Shown piece after piece: positions 8,785-18,038 of a DNA stretch of 64,000 nucleotides. The stretch lies in contig JAFDZI010000003.1 of NCBI GenBank assembly GCA_018266955.1, positions 1 through 64,000 of the forward strand, read 5' to 3'. Below the pieces are notes generated by a model. That model saw only the letters and a list, made by a program, of their open reading frames with translations. It did not search any database and was not told where the DNA came from. Position numbers and translations under genes: made by a program. Numbering within the stretch: the first letter of the stretch is position 1; every line of letters starts with the position of its first letter. This stretch comes from Bacteroidota bacterium. GTDB taxonomy: Bacteria > Bacteroidota > Bacteroidia > Flavobacteriales > Weeksellaceae.

Positions 8785-10773
8785 ATGACAAAAAACACGG
8801 ACGGAGGTCATCATTTCGACACTTCTAAATTAACCTTTATAGGGGTTTTAGTTTCATTAGGTATTGTTTTTGGTGACATCGGCACCTCACCCTTGTATGT
8901 AATGAAAGCCATTGTTAGCGCATTCAAAAGTGGATCTGCAATGCCATTTGACGAGTACATAGAGGGTGCACTCTCTTGTGTTATATGGACACTTACCTTA
9001 CAAACCACCATTAAATATGTTGTCATTGCGCTTCGTGCAGACAATAAAGGAGAGGGTGGTATTTTGGCATTATTTTCATTGGTGAAAAATCTAAAAAAAG
9101 GTTGGCTGTATCTCATAGCAATTGTGGGGGCAGCAGCATTGGTTGCCGATGGTGTAATTACCCCTTCTCTTACGGTTATGTCGGCCATTGAAGGGCTTCA
9201 AATTTACAATCCACATACACCGGTTGTTCTGATTACTTGTGTTATTCTACTAATAATTTTCATTATACAACAATTCGGAACTTCTTTTATAGGGAAATAC
9301 TTTGGACCAATCATGGTGATTTGGTTTTTGGTTTTGGGAGGTATTGGAACCAAACATTTAATTACCAATTTTGAAATATTAAAAGCATTCAACCCATATT
9401 ATGCTTATAATTTAATTGTTCATTCACCAAGTGCAATTATTATTTTAGGTGCTGTATTCCTTTGTACCACGGGTGCCGAAGCTCTATATTCGGATTTGGG
9501 GCATTGTGGTAAGAAGAACATCAGAATAAGTTGGATTTTTGTTAAAGTAATGCTTATTTTAAATTATTTAGGACAAGGTGCTTGGTTACTCAACGAACAT
9601 AATTCTGGAGTTACCGTTTCCGTGAATCCATTTTTCGGAATTATGCCGGAATGGTTCGTAATCCCAGGAGTAATCCTTGCAACTGCAGCTGCCATCATTG
9701 CTAGTCAAGCATTAATATCAGGTTCTTTCACCATTTTCTCCGAAGCGATGTCTCTTAACTTTTGGCCCAATCAAAAAATTGATTACCCATCTGGTGTTAA
9801 AGGACAAATGTACATTCCAAGAATAAACTGGGGCTTGTTACTATTTTGCTTAATTGTGGTACTTCATTTCGAAGAATCTGGAAAAATGGAAGCTGCTTAC
9901 GGACTCTCCATCACTCTCACCATGCTTATGACGACCATATTGCTCATCTATTGGTTGCTGAAAAAAAGAGTAAACAAATTGTTAATTCTAGTATTTACGA
10001 TTATCTATTTTGCAATAGAAATTGGTTTTTTCTCAGCAAATGTGATTAAGTTTTTTGAGGGCGGATGGATTACCGTTGTCTTAGGAGGCTTTATTGGCGT
10101 TTGTATGTATGCATGGTTTAATGGGCGAAGAATTAAAACTAAATTCATTAATTATGTTAAATTAAATAAATATGTCCCTATCATTAAGGACATGAAATTA
10201 GACGAATCCATCCCTAAATACGCAACTAATTTGGCCTTTCTCAGCCGTGCCAAAAGAGAAGACGAAATTGAGTCTAAAATTATTTATTCCATCATAAGAA
10301 AACAACCTAAGAGAGCAGATCATTATTTCATCCTCAACATCATCAACCAAGAAGATCCCTATACCTTCAAATATTTTGTGGACGAGATTATGCCTGGAAC
10401 AATTTATAGGATTAATTTTCTTTTAGGATTTAAAGTGGATAGGAGAATTAATGATTATTTTGACCAAGTATTAAAGGACATGATGGACGAAGAAATTATT
10501 TCTGCGAGAAGTTCGCATCCATCGTTACGAGATCACAACATCCCGCCAGATTTAAAATATGTCATTATAGACAACACCTACATCAACGAAACTTTACTTA
10601 CAGTAAAAGAAAAAATCACTCTTAATATTTACAATTTTGTAAAGTACATTGGTAGTGACGACTTTAAAGCTTGGGGGGTTTCTCCACACAATGTGGTGGT
10701 AGAATCGGCTTCACTGATGGATCAAGAAGTCTCTACCCGAAAAATTGAACAAATGAAAACCAACCATCGATAA
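8785..10773 (+). CDS. kup: KUP/HAK/KT family potassium uptake transporter
   Basis: Inner-membrane, proton-coupled K+ importer. The 662-residue protein starts with the family signature GDIGTSPLY at residues 30-38. About 12 transmembrane helices run to about residue 455, and a soluble cytoplasmic tail of about 200 residues follows, as in typical Kup. LGDLG-type variants are not seen; the motif is canonical. It is a single gene with its own promoter and terminator. Nothing in the sequence points to a riboswitch or cyclic di-AMP control. Confidence 0.95.
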   Translation: MTKNTDGGHHFDTSKLTFIGVLVSLGIVFGDIGTSPLYVMKAIVSAFKSGSAMPFDEYIEGALSCVIWTLTLQTTIKYVVIALRADNKGEGGILALFSLVKNLKKGWLYLIAIVGAAALVADGVITPSLTVMSAIEGLQIYNPHTPVVLITCVILLIIFIIQQFGTSFIGKYFGPIMVIWFLVLGGIGTKHLITNFEILKAFNPYYAYNLIVHSPSAIIILGAVFLCTTGAEALYSDLGHCGKKNIRISWIFVKVMLILNYLGQGAWLLNEHNSGVTVSVNPFFGIMPEWFVIPGVILATAAAIIASQALISGSFTIFSEAMSLNFWPNQKIDYPSGVKGQMYIPRINWGLLLFCLIVVLHFEESGKMEAAYGLSITLTMLMTTILLIYWLLKKRVNKLLILVFTIIYFAIEIGFFSANVIKFFEGGWITVVLGGFIGVCMYAWFNGRRIKTKFINYVKLNKYVPIIKDMKLDESIPKYATNLAFLSRAKREDEIESKIIYSIIRKQPKRADHYFILNIINQEDPYTFKYFVDEIMPGTIYRINFLLGFKVDRRINDYFDQVLKDMMDEEIISARSSHPSLRDHNIPPDLKYVIIDNTYINETLLTVKEKITLNIYNFVKYIGSDDFKAWGVSPHNVVVESASLMDQEVSTRKIEQMKTNHR

Positions 10774-10780
10774 AATATAA

Positions 10781-10805
10781 AAGCTGCCCAAAGGCAGCTT
10801 TTTTT
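10781..10805 (+). terminator. terminator after kup
   Basis: Arms AAGCTGCC and GGCAGCTT with a CAAA loop, followed by Ts. Confidence 0.9.
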
Positions 10806-10868
10806 AATACGATCATTCAATGAATTCAACTACTTATGACTATTAACAAGGAATCATTTATTTCGTTT

Positions 10869-11639
10869 TTAGTTCTCCTCCAGCTTGGCAATATTCCAAA
10901 GCAAATCCATTTCTTCAAGACTCAAATTCTCTAATTTATCTTGCTTTTCCGCCACCATAGCTTCCATTTTCATAAATCGCTTGATAAACTTTTGATTGGT
11001 TCTTTCCAAAGCTGTATCTGGATTAATGCCGATTATCCGAGCATGATTGATAAGCGAAAAAAGAACATCGCCCAATTCCAATTCCTTCTTTACCGGATCG
11101 TCTTCTGCCATAAACTCAGCAAATTCCTCTTCTATTTTCTTCCATGAAGCCGAAGGATTCGGAAAATCGAAACCAATTCCTTTTACTTTATCTTGAATCC
11201 TATAAGCTTTAACGAGGCTTGGCAGACTTTTCGGAACACCAGAAAGTATGGATTTATTTCCTTCCTTTAGCTTCAGTTTTTCCCAATTTTGCTTTACTTC
11301 TTCCTCATTGGCAACAGTTACATCGCCATATATATGAGGATGTCTGAAGATTAGCTTCTCATTTAGTGAAGTAATAACATCCGCTATATCAAAAACATTC
11401 TCTTCGGAGCCCAATTTAGCATAGAAAACCAAATGCAAAAGTACATCGCCCAATTCTTTCTTTATTTCCGATTGATCTTGTGCAAGTATCGCATCCGAAA
11501 GTTCATAAACTTCCTCCAGAGTCAGGTGGCGAAGAGATTGCCAATCTTGTTTTTTATCCCATGGACATTTCTCTCGCAAATCATCCATTATATCGAGTAA
11601 TTGTCCGAAGGCTTCTAATTTTTTCTCTTTAGAATTCAT
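10869..11639 (-). CDS. mazG: nucleoside triphosphate pyrophosphohydrolase MazG
   Basis: Hydrolyses (d)NTPs to the monophosphate and pyrophosphate, cleaning the nucleotide pool. It has the two tandem MazG domains expected of a full-length protein: the first from about residue 25 (LREKCPWDKKQDWQSLRHLT, then EEVYEL) and the second around 165-235 (EEEFAEF, then ELGDVLFSLINHAR). The frame extends four codons upstream, but homologues begin at MNSKEKKLEAF, so 11639 was chosen. It sits directly after rsmD in a three-gene minus-strand cluster with DUF3822. Confidence 0.93.
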   Translation of the reverse strand: MNSKEKKLEAFGQLLDIMDDLREKCPWDKKQDWQSLRHLTLEEVYELSDAILAQDQSEIKKELGDVLLHLVFYAKLGSEENVFDIADVITSLNEKLIFRHPHIYGDVTVANEEEVKQNWEKLKLKEGNKSILSGVPKSLPSLVKAYRIQDKVKGIGFDFPNPSASWKKIEEEFAEFMAEDDPVKKELELGDVLFSLINHARIIGINPDTALERTNQKFIKRFMKMEAMVAEKQDKLENLSLEEMDLLWNIAKLEEN

Positions 11640-11653
11640 TTCTATTAACAAGT

Positions 11654-12232
11654 TTACAATGCTTCTTCAACTGTTGCTGTACTTTCATTTTTAAAAAATG
11701 AAAAACTTACATTGCCATATTTCCTGGTTTCTTGCAGCATAGGATGTTCCCATTTCATACGGCTTTGATGTTCTAGAATAAAAATACCATTGGGTTTTAA
11801 AAACGAATTTTGAAGAACCAAAGAAACCAGTTCCTCATACTTGTTTTCGTCCATATCATACGGTGGATCGGCAAAAATTATATCGAATTGTTTTTTATTT
11901 CTCTGCTTTTTAAGCCATTCAAAAACATCGGCTCTTTGCACATTCAAAGCCAAAGAAAAACCTAAATCGGAAGCAGTAGAATTAATAAAAGTTGCATGCT
12001 TGGTATTCATCTCCACAGAAGTTATGTCCTCACAATAACGAGATGCAAATTCTAAAGAAATAGAACCAATACCGGCAAACAAATCCAAAACGGAACAAAA
12101 TTCTACATCATATCTATTCTCCAAAATACTAAAAAGTGCCTCTTTAGCAAAATCGGTGGTGGGTCTTACTTCGAAATGTTTGGGTGCAGCAATTTTCTTT
12201 GCTTTCCATTGACCCGATATTATTCTAAACAT
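11654..12232 (-). CDS. rsmD: 16S rRNA (guanine966-N2)-methyltransferase RsmD
   Basis: Methylates G966 of 16S rRNA using S-adenosylmethionine. The 192-residue protein has the family N-terminus (FRIISGQWKAKKIAAP, then RPTTDFAKEALFSIL), SAM motif I (DLFAGIGSISLEFASR) and the catalytic DPPY motif (IIFADPPYD). It is 30 bases downstream of the DUF3822 gene and about 14 bases before the chosen mazG start, so an operon is likely. Start and length are normal for the family. Confidence 0.94.
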   Translation of the reverse strand: MFRIISGQWKAKKIAAPKHFEVRPTTDFAKEALFSILENRYDVEFCSVLDLFAGIGSISLEFASRYCEDITSVEMNTKHATFINSTASDLGFSLALNVQRADVFEWLKKQRNKKQFDIIFADPPYDMDENKYEELVSLVLQNSFLKPNGIFILEHQSRMKWEHPMLQETRKYGNVSFSFFKNESTATVEEAL

Positions 12233-12262
12233 GTATTGTCTATAAAAAATTAAAGGAAGAAT

Positions 12263-12979
12263 TTATTTTAAAATAAAATTCTTTCCCGGTAGATTATCAA
12301 AATTTATTTTAAGATGCTTAACGAATTTTCTTAATTCAGAAATAAAGGTTTCGTTTTCTGTTGTTTCTCCATACACATAGAAATGGGTATCTTGAGTACC
12401 AAATCCTATTTTGCTAAGGGTAAACATGATGAAGTATAAAAAATCAACCTCCGAAGTTACATCCAAATTATTGTATAAAACCACTTGTCTTTCGCTTATG
12501 GCAAAAAACTCGCATTGGTGGTGGTAGAGATTGATGTGTATTTCCTTTCTGTTTTTGTTGAGAATGCTGTTAAGAAACTTCTCTCCAGAAAAGTTAAAAT
12601 GAACCATCGCAGATTGGCTTTTCAATTTTTGGTAAAAAGACTTAGGAAAAGCATAGTAAAACTGCACCTGATACTTCTTATTGATGGACAACATTAGTTC
12701 TTCTGTTTCTGGTTCTACTTGAGCATTTAGCGCAATAAGATCCATCCCTACACTATGCTCTTGAAAGGAATCTGGCATTAGGGAAAAATGGTTGAGTGCA
12801 GAAATAACTTTAATTTCTTTGAAATTTCTTTTTGCCAAAACTTCTTCCAGCTTTTCCAAAACCGAAAATACGGGTTGATCCAATTGAGGAACATACGAAT
12901 TTTCTTCCAAAACTGTTTTATTTTTAACAATTTCGTACTGTAAACCGTCTTTAGTAAATAATAATTTTAATTTCTCCAT
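12263..12979 (-). CDS. DUF3822 family protein
   Basis: A 238-residue protein of the DUF3822 family, found next to rsmD in many Bacteroidota. It lacks signal peptide and membrane segments. The fold has been compared with actin-like or type II/IV secretion ATPase-related proteins, but I see no catalytic motif and assign no function. It is first in the DUF3822-rsmD-mazG cluster. It reads away from the DUF6370-like gene, and the 120-base gap between them contains that gene's promoter. Confidence 0.75.
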   Translation of the reverse strand: MEKLKLLFTKDGLQYEIVKNKTVLEENSYVPQLDQPVFSVLEKLEEVLAKRNFKEIKVISALNHFSLMPDSFQEHSVGMDLIALNAQVEPETEELMLSINKKYQVQFYYAFPKSFYQKLKSQSAMVHFNFSGEKFLNSILNKNRKEIHINLYHHQCEFFAISERQVVLYNNLDVTSEVDFLYFIMFTLSKIGFGTQDTHFYVYGETTENETFISELRKFVKHLKINFDNLPGKNFILK

Positions 12980-13049
12980 GGTTGAAAAGACAAATTTATT
13001 AAAATATTCTGGCTTTCAAAACTTAAGCCTAAAATGCTGAGGAAAATCA

Positions 13050-13082
13050 TTGCCTTCCATTGATAAAATATTTTTACCTTTA
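13050..13082 (+). promoter_or_regulatory. promoter of the small Cys-rich exported protein gene
   Basis: TTG at 13050-13052 and TACCTTTA at 13075-13082, spacer 22; the last base departs from the TAnnTTTG consensus. The ATG at 13102 follows. Confidence 0.5.
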
Positions 13083-13101
13083 TCCTGTAAAATTTAAAAA
13101 A

Positions 13102-13425
13102 ATGAAAAAGTTATTTGGATTATTCCTAATGTTGCTTTCACTAAGCGTATTTGGACAAAAAAAATTAAACAATCAAATTGTAGAAGCTGGTTGTGGCATG
13201 TGCATCTACAATATGGAATCCGACAAAGGTTGCGCTATTGCTGTTAAAATTGATGGAAAACCTTACTATGTTGAAGGGGTGAGTAAAAAATCCCTTGGAG
13301 ATGCTCATGCGGACGATGGCTATTGTAATGTTACGAAAAAAGCAGTTGTAACTGGTGAGTTGAAAAACAACAAATTCTATGCGAAAAGCTTTAAGTTTGT
13401 TGCGGATGAACCCAAGAAAAAATAA
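13102..13425 (+). CDS. small exported Cys-containing protein (DUF6370-like)
   Basis: A 107-residue protein with an N-terminal signal peptide (about 18 residues, MKKLFGLFLMLLSLSVFGQ). The mature part carries four cysteines (EAGCGMCIYN, DKGCAIAV and DGYCNV) and the segment DGKPYYVEGV. The pattern matches my memory of the flavobacterial DUF6370 family, function unknown; a metal-binding or disulfide role is only a guess. The frame is open 14 codons further up, but that would run through the promoter, and MKKLFG gives a proper signal peptide. Confidence 0.7.
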   Translation: MKKLFGLFLMLLSLSVFGQKKLNNQIVEAGCGMCIYNMESDKGCAIAVKIDGKPYYVEGVSKKSLGDAHADDGYCNVTKKAVVTGELKNNKFYAKSFKFVADEPKKK

Positions 13426-13450
13426 GCGACATCGTTTTCAAAAAAAACAT

Positions 13451-13480
13451 TCCACCTTCCCTACTGGGTTGGTGGATTTT
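13451..13480. terminator. bidirectional terminator
   Basis: Arms TCCACC and GGTGGA with an inner CCC/GGG stem, lying between two convergent genes; T-rich on the plus side. Confidence 0.6.
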
Positions 13481-13978
13481 TCATTTAAAATACACCATTA
13501 TATTTCCCGATTGCTGTTGCAAAATTTCTAAATGATGAAATTCTAAATCCACTTGATCTTGAAGGGCATTTATCACCATGGTTTGCACTGTTCCTTCGCC
13601 TAATCCATGGATGATTTCCATTTTTTTCAAACGATGTTCTCTACAAAACTCCAGTGTATCTAATAATTTTTGTTTTTGAATGAATAGTCTTTCGAAACCG
13701 ATATAATCAGTGGGGTTGTCCACCAATTTTTCGAAATGTAAATCGAGAATTAAGTGGTTTTTATTGTGCTTTTTAGAAGTTTTAACACGCTCCTTTTCAA
13801 TTTTTTTTTCGACTTTTAAATTATGATAAAATTGTTCATCACGGGGCAGTAAGTCACTTTTTTTGTAACGATGAGTGAAACCAAATTCATCTTGTACAAT
13901 CACTTCATCACCATGCACCGACATGATTTCACCCTTCATATCCTCATTAATTACAGAAACCAAATCGCCTTTCTTCAT
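13481..13978 (-). CDS. Smr-domain (MutS2-like) protein
   Basis: A 165-residue soluble protein. Residues 1-45 form a small KOW/SH3-like barrel (KKGDLVSVINEDMKGEIMSV). A charged linker follows, then a C-terminal Smr domain with the LDLH motif and the HGLGEGTVQ motif. Smr domains are DNA or RNA nicking or binding modules found at the end of MutS2. The N-terminal arrangement resembles the flavobacterial DUF2027/Smr proteins. It lies 11 bases after the phosphoesterase gene on the same strand, so the two are probably co-transcribed. Confidence 0.85.
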   Translation of the reverse strand: MKKGDLVSVINEDMKGEIMSVHGDEVIVQDEFGFTHRYKKSDLLPRDEQFYHNLKVEKKIEKERVKTSKKHNKNHLILDLHFEKLVDNPTDYIGFERLFIQKQKLLDTLEFCREHRLKKMEIIHGLGEGTVQTMVINALQDQVDLEFHHLEILQQQSGNIMVYFK

Positions 13979-13989
13979 GCTTTTACAAG

Positions 13990-14481
13990 TTATTTCGCAC
14001 CCAATTCTATCACTTCTAAATCTCTAATTCCCTTACCATCAACTACAAAACGAAGCATGGTTCTTACTTGATGCCATCCTACCTTCCCACAAGCACCAGG
14101 ATTAAGGTGTAACAATTGATAATCTTTATCATACATCACTTTAAGGATATGTGAATGTCCAGAAATAAAACAATTGGGTTTATATTTTTGTATAGCTCTT
14201 TTGGCCATTGGACTATATTTTCCAGGATAGCCTCCTATATGGAGCATCAAAATACGACAATCTTCGCATTGAAAATGAAGCAGTTCTGGAAAATCTTTTC
14301 TAATTTCTGTACCATCAATATTGCCATACACCCCCTTCAGTGGTTTCACTTTATCCAACTGATCGGCTACATGGACACCAAAATCACCAGCATGCCAAAT
14401 TTCATCAACCCCTTGTGCATAGGCAATAATCCTTTCGTCGCAATACGAATGCGAATCTGATAGTAATAAAATCCGTGTCAT
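13990..14481 (-). CDS. YfcE/MJ0936-family metallophosphoesterase
   Basis: A 163-residue cytosolic phosphodiesterase-like enzyme with the complete set of metal-binding motifs in order: DSH (LLSDSHSY), GD (WHAGDFG), GN (YGNIDG), and the GHSH motif (ISGHSHI). The family hydrolyses small phosphodiesters; the natural substrate is not known. It is the first gene of a pair with the Smr protein. All catalytic positions appear intact. Confidence 0.9.
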   Translation of the reverse strand: MTRILLLSDSHSYCDERIIAYAQGVDEIWHAGDFGVHVADQLDKVKPLKGVYGNIDGTEIRKDFPELLHFQCEDCRILMLHIGGYPGKYSPMAKRAIQKYKPNCFISGHSHILKVMYDKDYQLLHLNPGACGKVGWHQVRTMLRFVVDGKGIRDLEVIELGAK

Positions 14482-14546
14482 AATATTGGTGTAAAGCTAT
14501 GTCAAAAAACGGTAATTTTCCAAATACCCAAAGAAATAGACACTAA

Positions 14547-14858
14547 CTAAATGGAAGAAACATCTGGGGTGATAGAAAATTTTATAAGCAAATCTCGAAA
14601 TTCAGATTTAGTAAAAAGTCCCGTTTTTCGCCATACAATTTCACCTTTATGAAAGAGAATATAGGATGGGACAGATTGGATATTGTATAATGAGACAAAA
14701 AAATTATGGACTTCCACATCAATGGAAAAAAAGTAAATCAACGGACTGAATTGTTTTTCTAAATCCTCAACCAAGGGAATCATGGTTTGGCAAGAACTAC
14801 AAGTAGGGGAATGAAAACTGAGAAAAGCCCAATCCTGAATCACTTCTCGTAGTTTCAT
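14547..14858 (-). CDS. thioredoxin-family protein
   Basis: A 103-residue single-domain thioredoxin fold with a CSSC active site (Cys20 and Cys23, in place of the usual CGPC) and the cis-Pro loop (IQSVPSYILF). It has no signal peptide, so it is cytosolic. The start codon overlaps the sixA stop by four bases (14855-14858), showing translational coupling. The altered dipeptide between the cysteines should shift its redox potential, so it is probably not the main thioredoxin. Confidence 0.85.
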   Translation of the reverse strand: MKLREVIQDWAFLSFHSPTCSSCQTMIPLVEDLEKQFSPLIYFFSIDVEVHNFFVSLYNIQSVPSYILFHKGEIVWRKTGLFTKSEFRDLLIKFSITPDVSSI

Positions 14859-15334
14859 TCTAATTTTTGAGGTTCGAAAAAGAAAATCATTTTTTTGTGA
14901 GCAGCATCAAAATCCGACCATTTTTCACAAGCTATTTCAAAGCCAGCCGTACCACAAGTCGGGAAATGAAATAAATCTTCCGTCATATAATTCGCAAAAT
15001 TAGAAATCCCATTATTATGAGAAAAAAGAGCTACTGTATTCACACAATCATCCAAATTATAAATGACCGATAGAAAACTATTTTCAGAAGGATTATATAA
15101 CTGCTGATTGGTTGTACACTCAACATCGAAAACATCATTAAAAATCTCACAAGTTTTCAAAGCTCTTGTGGCAGGACTAGATATCAACTGATCCATTTCT
15201 ACTCCGTATTCATTTAAAAATTCTGACATTTTTATCGCATCTTGGACTCCCGAATCCGCTAAAGGTCTATCAAAATCTTCAGTGTTTTCTGGCCAATCGC
15301 TTTTGGCATGACGAACGAGTATTAATTTTTTCAT
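14855..15334 (-). CDS. SixA-type histidine phosphatase
   Basis: A 159-residue histidine phosphatase. The catalytic RHG-type motif appears as LVRHAKSDW (His9), and the second histidine is in FSHNNGISNF. SixA of E. coli dephosphorylates phosphohistidine in a phosphotransfer protein; the target here is unknown. It overlaps the thioredoxin-like gene by four bases. Its upstream gap to ruvX (128 bases) holds the divergent starts. Confidence 0.88.
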   Translation of the reverse strand: MKKLILVRHAKSDWPENTEDFDRPLADSGVQDAIKMSEFLNEYGVEMDQLISSPATRALKTCEIFNDVFDVECTTNQQLYNPSENSFLSVIYNLDDCVNTVALFSHNNGISNFANYMTEDLFHFPTCGTAGFEIACEKWSDFDAAHKKMIFFFEPQKLE

Positions 15335-15447
15335 CTCAATCTATTTTTTTCAAAAAACTAAATTAAATATAATTTTTGAAACATCGTAAAAAATAAAGTA
15401 TGAAGTGTATAACTTAAATCATGGACTTATAATTTTTTAAAATTTAG

Positions 15448-15455
15448 TACATTTG
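15448..15455 (+). promoter_or_regulatory. -7 box of ruvX
   Basis: TACATTTG ends seven bases before the ruvX ATG, so the transcript should have almost no leader. A -33 TTG was not clear. Confidence 0.5.
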
Positions 15456-15462
15456 CAAATCT

Positions 15463-15879
15463 ATGGGACAAATTTTAGCATTGGATTACGGAAAGGTTCG
15501 TTGTGGACTTGCAGCTACTGACGATTTACAAATTATCGCCAGTGGACTAGAAACGGTGCCAACTAAGGAACTGATGTCTTTTTTTAAGAAATATTTCAGC
15601 TTAAATTCTGTCGAAACATTGGTCGTAGGGCAACCTGTAGATTTAAAAGGCAATCTATCCGAAGTAGAAAAAGATATTACTGCGTTTATTGCGCAATTTT
15701 CTTTGGAATTCCCGACCATCTCCGTAGAAAGAATGGATGAACGATTCACTTCCAAAATGGCATCATTTTTTATTAGCCAAAGTGGAAAGAGCAAAAAATC
15801 CAGACAAGAAAAAGGACTTATCGATAAAGTAAGTGCCACAATAATTTTACAAAATTTTTTAGAAGTTAAGCAAAAATGA
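15463..15879 (+). CDS. ruvX: Holliday junction resolvase-like RuvX (YqgF)
   Basis: A 138-residue RNase H-like nuclease of the YqgF family, essential in E. coli and involved in 16S rRNA 5'-end processing or recombination. It has the family motif at the N-terminus (ALDYGKVRCGLAATDD, with the first catalytic Asp), the VVGQPVDLKG segment and the later DERFTSKMA motif. Its stop overlaps the def start by four bases (15876-15879), so the two are co-translated. The -7 box lies seven bases before the ATG. Confidence 0.94.
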   Translation: MGQILALDYGKVRCGLAATDDLQIIASGLETVPTKELMSFFKKYFSLNSVETLVVGQPVDLKGNLSEVEKDITAFIAQFSLEFPTISVERMDERFTSKMASFFISQSGKSKKSRQEKGLIDKVSATIILQNFLEVKQK

Positions 15880-16448
15880 TATTACCTGTAAGAGCTTTTG
15901 GCGATCCAGTTTTAAGAAAAGTAGCACGAGATATTGATGCACAATATCCAGAATTGGCAACCTTGATAGAAAACATGTTCGAAACCATGTATGCTGCCAA
16001 CGGAATTGGTTTGGCTGCACCACAAATTGGACTGGACATTCGCATGTTTTGTGTGGATGTTTCTCCACTTGCAGAGGATGAAGATTATGCAGACATTGCC
16101 GATGAACTAAAAACTTTTAAAAAAGTTTTCATCAATGCACAGATCTTAGAAGAAAGTGGAGAAGAATGGAAGTTCAACGAAGGCTGTTTATCCATTCCCG
16201 ATGTGCGAGAGGATGTAAAGAGAAAAGAAACCATCGTTATAGAATATTTTGACGAAAATTTCGTTAAAAAAACCGAAACTTATTCCGATATTCGTGCCCG
16301 AGTAATTCAACACGAGTACGATCATATTGAAGGGGTTTTGTTTACTGATCATCTTTCCCCTTTGAAGAAAAAAATGGTAAAAGGAAAACTCAATAAAATA
16401 GCACATGGCGAGATACATGTGGCATACAAAATGAGATTCCCTAAATAA
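15876..16448 (+). CDS. def: peptide deformylase
   Basis: Removes the N-terminal formyl group from nascent proteins; a Fe2+/Zn2+ metalloenzyme. All three family motifs are present: GIGLAAPQ (residues 43-50), EGCLS (102-106, Cys ligand) and HEYDH (146-150, His ligands and Glu base). It has 190 residues. An acidic insertion with repeated Asp/Glu (about 65-80) is common in Bacteroidota. The start overlaps the ruvX stop by four bases, and the DUF5606 gene follows 34 bases later. Confidence 0.97.
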   Translation: MILPVRAFGDPVLRKVARDIDAQYPELATLIENMFETMYAANGIGLAAPQIGLDIRMFCVDVSPLAEDEDYADIADELKTFKKVFINAQILEESGEEWKFNEGCLSIPDVREDVKRKETIVIEYFDENFVKKTETYSDIRARVIQHEYDHIEGVLFTDHLSPLKKKMVKGKLNKIAHGEIHVAYKMRFPK

Positions 16449-16482
16449 GAAAAAATATAAAAATTACATAAATTACAGCATT

Positions 16483-17052
16483 ATGCAGTTAGAGAAAATT
16501 ATTTCAATTTCTGGTAAGCCAGGACTTTACAAGCTTGTTTCTCAGGTAAGAAACGGATTCATCATTGAAGACATCAGTACCAGAAAAAAAATTAGCATTG
16601 GAAATTCATCACAAGTAAGCTTGTTGGACAATATTGCTATGTTCACTCAAGAAAAAGAAGTTCCTTTGTTCGAAGTATTTGAGAACATTGCAAAGATGAG
16701 CGAATACAAAGAAACGATAGCTCACAAATCAGCAGATACAGATTTAAGAGAATTCATGGGTAAGGCACTTCCTAATTATGACAAAGACAGAGTCTATATT
16801 TCTGATATTAAAAAATTGGCACAATGGTATAACTTACTTAACAAAGCCGGGTATATTACACCTGAAAGTTTTGTGAAGCCAGAAATTACAGAAACTGAAG
16901 AAGTAGTAGCAACCACAGAAGAGCCAGTAAAAAAAGCAGCTCCTAAAAAAGCGGCGGCTCCTAAAGCTGAAAAAGTAGCTACACCCAAAGTTAAAGAAAG
17001 CACTAAAGCCGCAAAAGCTGCACCAAAAACAGCCAATAAAAAACAAGGTTAA
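16483..17052 (+). CDS. DUF5606 protein with histone H1-like tail
   Basis: A 189-residue protein conserved next to def in flavobacteria. Residues 1 to about 135 are the DUF5606 domain (ISGKPGLYKLVSQVRNGF at the start). The tail from about residue 140 is a Lys/Ala/Pro-rich stretch made of KKAAP-like repeats, resembling eukaryotic H1 or bacterial HU tails. That tail suggests nucleic-acid contact, which is inference. It ends the ruvX-def-DUF5606 cluster and is followed by a terminator. Confidence 0.8.
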   Translation: MQLEKIISISGKPGLYKLVSQVRNGFIIEDISTRKKISIGNSSQVSLLDNIAMFTQEKEVPLFEVFENIAKMSEYKETIAHKSADTDLREFMGKALPNYDKDRVYISDIKKLAQWYNLLNKAGYITPESFVKPEITETEEVVATTEEPVKKAAPKKAAAPKAEKVATPKVKESTKAAKAAPKTANKKQG

Positions 17053-17085
17053 GAAAGAAAGTTTAACAGCAATCAAAAAAAAAGC

Positions 17086-17118
17086 CCGTTTCAGATTTCC
17101 TGGAACGGATTTTTTATT
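17086..17118 (+). terminator. terminator after DUF5606 gene
   Basis: Arms CCGTTTCA and TGGAACGG (one wobble), then a T tract. Confidence 0.7.
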
Positions 17119-17145
17119 GTACTACTAAAAAATGTATGTGTATGC

Positions 17146-17976
17146 TTACAATATCTGAAGCTCCAATTGTATTGCATTACCAAAAATCTTTTTCGAAATT
17201 TTCTCGAAATTCTTTGTTAAATCCGATAAATAAAAATGATATTCTGGTTGTTTGTTTTTACTATTCAGTAAATTATTTCTTTCTAAAATTTGCTTTAATT
17301 CATTGGCTACTATGTTGGGCGAATCTATTACCCGTACCCTATTGCCATAAAATTGTTTAATTTCATCGATCAATAAGGGATAATGCGTGCAACCCAATAT
17401 GAGGGTTTCTATATCTTTTAACTTATTATTACTCAAATAATTATAGATAATAGCATGAGTAATAGGATGGTTTTTAAACCCCTCTTCTATTGCCGGCACC
17501 AACAAAGGAGTCGCAAGCTCATCTACTTGTATAAATTTATTATGCTTTTTGATTGTTTTTTTGTACAAACCAGTGGCAACCGTTGCTTTGGTAGCTATAA
17601 CGCCCACATTATTATGCAGTTCAAAAGCTACTTTTTCTGCAACAGGATTTATAACATCTATTACAGGTACAGAACAAGCTACAACATCCAAAACCTCTTT
17701 TAGTGCATTGGCAGTGGCCGAATTACATGCAATAACAATAGCCTTACAGTTTTTTTCCAATAAAAACTGGGTAATTTTTGTAACATAGCCCTTTATTGCT
17801 TCTTTGGATTTTTCTCCATAAGGTAAATGCTTGGTATCTCCATAGTAGATAAAATTCTCGTTGGGCAATAATCGTTTAATTTCTTTTGCTACCGTTAATC
17901 CTCCCACACCTGAATCAAAAATACCGATGGGTTGTTGGGCCTTTAAATGGGAATAATCTGGACTATTCTTTTTCAA
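17146..17976 (-). CDS. murI: glutamate racemase
   Basis: Interconverts L- and D-glutamate to supply D-Glu for peptidoglycan. The 276-residue protein has the family start motif IGIFDSGVGGLTV (Asp21) and the two catalytic cysteines, Cys84 in IACNSATANAL and Cys196 in LGCTHYPLL. All are intact. It is convergent with the DUF5606 gene and stands alone. The first 15 residues are a variable lead-in; a start at or near this Met is typical. Confidence 0.96.
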   Translation of the reverse strand: MKKNSPDYSHLKAQQPIGIFDSGVGGLTVAKEIKRLLPNENFIYYGDTKHLPYGEKSKEAIKGYVTKITQFLLEKNCKAIVIACNSATANALKEVLDVVACSVPVIDVINPVAEKVAFELHNNVGVIATKATVATGLYKKTIKKHNKFIQVDELATPLLVPAIEEGFKNHPITHAIIYNYLSNNKLKDIETLILGCTHYPLLIDEIKQFYGNRVRVIDSPNIVANELKQILERNNLLNSKNKQPEYHFYLSDLTKNFEKISKKIFGNAIQLELQIL

Positions 17977-18038
17977 AATGAAAATTTTTGTGCAAAATTA
18001 AACAATTCCCAATGACAAAGCTTTAAAATGAAGAAAAA